NCBI RefSeq assembly: GCF_012910715.1
Contig: NZ_JABBHF010000013.1
Location: 61,498 to 125,497, forward strand
Direction: 5' to 3'
Source: Flavivirga algicola
GTDB taxonomy: Bacteria > Bacteroidota > Bacteroidia > Flavobacteriales > Flavobacteriaceae
Length of the DNA: 64,000 nt
The notes under the pieces are model-generated. The model was given only the letters and a program-made list of their open reading frames with translations, did no database searches and was not told the DNA's origin. The translations under genes and the position numbers were made by a program. Within the stretch, counting starts at the first letter, position 1; every line of letters begins with the position of its first letter. Below are positions 63,995-64,000 of the stretch, in pieces.

Positions 63995-64000
63995 CTAATT

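Overview
The window reads as a chromosome segment of a marine Flavobacteriaceae bacterium (Bacteroidota). It is AT-rich and has Bacteroidota-type promoters (TTG-N19-TAnnTTTG). It encodes a TonB-dependent receptor with a carboxypeptidase-regulatory domain, LytS/LytTR signalling, a type IX secretion C-terminal domain, GIN/DUF4097 envelope proteins, a sulfatase and a GH86-like agarase/porphyranase. The genus cannot be fixed from sequence alone. No rRNA, tRNA or CRISPR array was seen.

Left part (0.3-24.6 kb): mostly ordinary chromosomal genes. These are a GNAT acetyltransferase, an aldo/keto reductase, a lipocalin-like/S9 peptidase fusion, a lipoprotein sulfatase, a DEAH helicase followed by a cold-shock protein, two overlapping EamA exporters, and an ECF sigma/anti-sigma operon that ends in envelope proteins. 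The last gene of that operon has a (TGAT)10 microsatellite where its ribosome binding site should be. Then come a GT9 glycosyltransferase, an M23-LysM peptidase, an FAD-linked oxidase, two tandem phosphatidylserine-decarboxylase-like proteins related in architecture to amino-acid decarboxylases such as PsiD, and a slipin.

Middle part (24.9-41.4 kb): an accessory block. A tight four-gene operon holds two large proteins of no known function, a small protein and a bacterial HET-C-like protein. A secreted multi-CxxC protein, a frame-shifted membrane-protein pseudogene, a DyP peroxidase/SRPBCC/cupin operon, a two-HxK phospholipase-D-like protein and a protein with an internal domain duplication follow.

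Right part (41.4-64 kb): a polysaccharide pair (beta-helix lipoprotein and GH86-like enzyme) precedes the most striking locus, 45.3-51.5 kb. It encodes a NUC-type nuclease, a CHAT protease-like protein with a C-terminal EAD1 domain, a 1088-residue protein combining a helical adaptor, a degenerate alpha/beta-hydrolase and a NACHT-like NTPase, and a cupin/JmjC-like protein. This has the composition of an EAD-coupled, NTP-dependent conflict (immunity or cell-suicide) system. A decayed second copy of part of the cupin gene lies at 56.2 kb, beyond an intervening TonB-receptor/LytS/LytTR block. From 59.7 kb to 62.7 kb, minus-strand genes (flavin-oxidase-like, orphan colicin-immunity-like, zinc-ribbon, serine hydrolase) are separated by repeated palindromic or direct-repeat sequences, like a cassette array without a visible integrase. 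The window ends with a complete IS481-family element.
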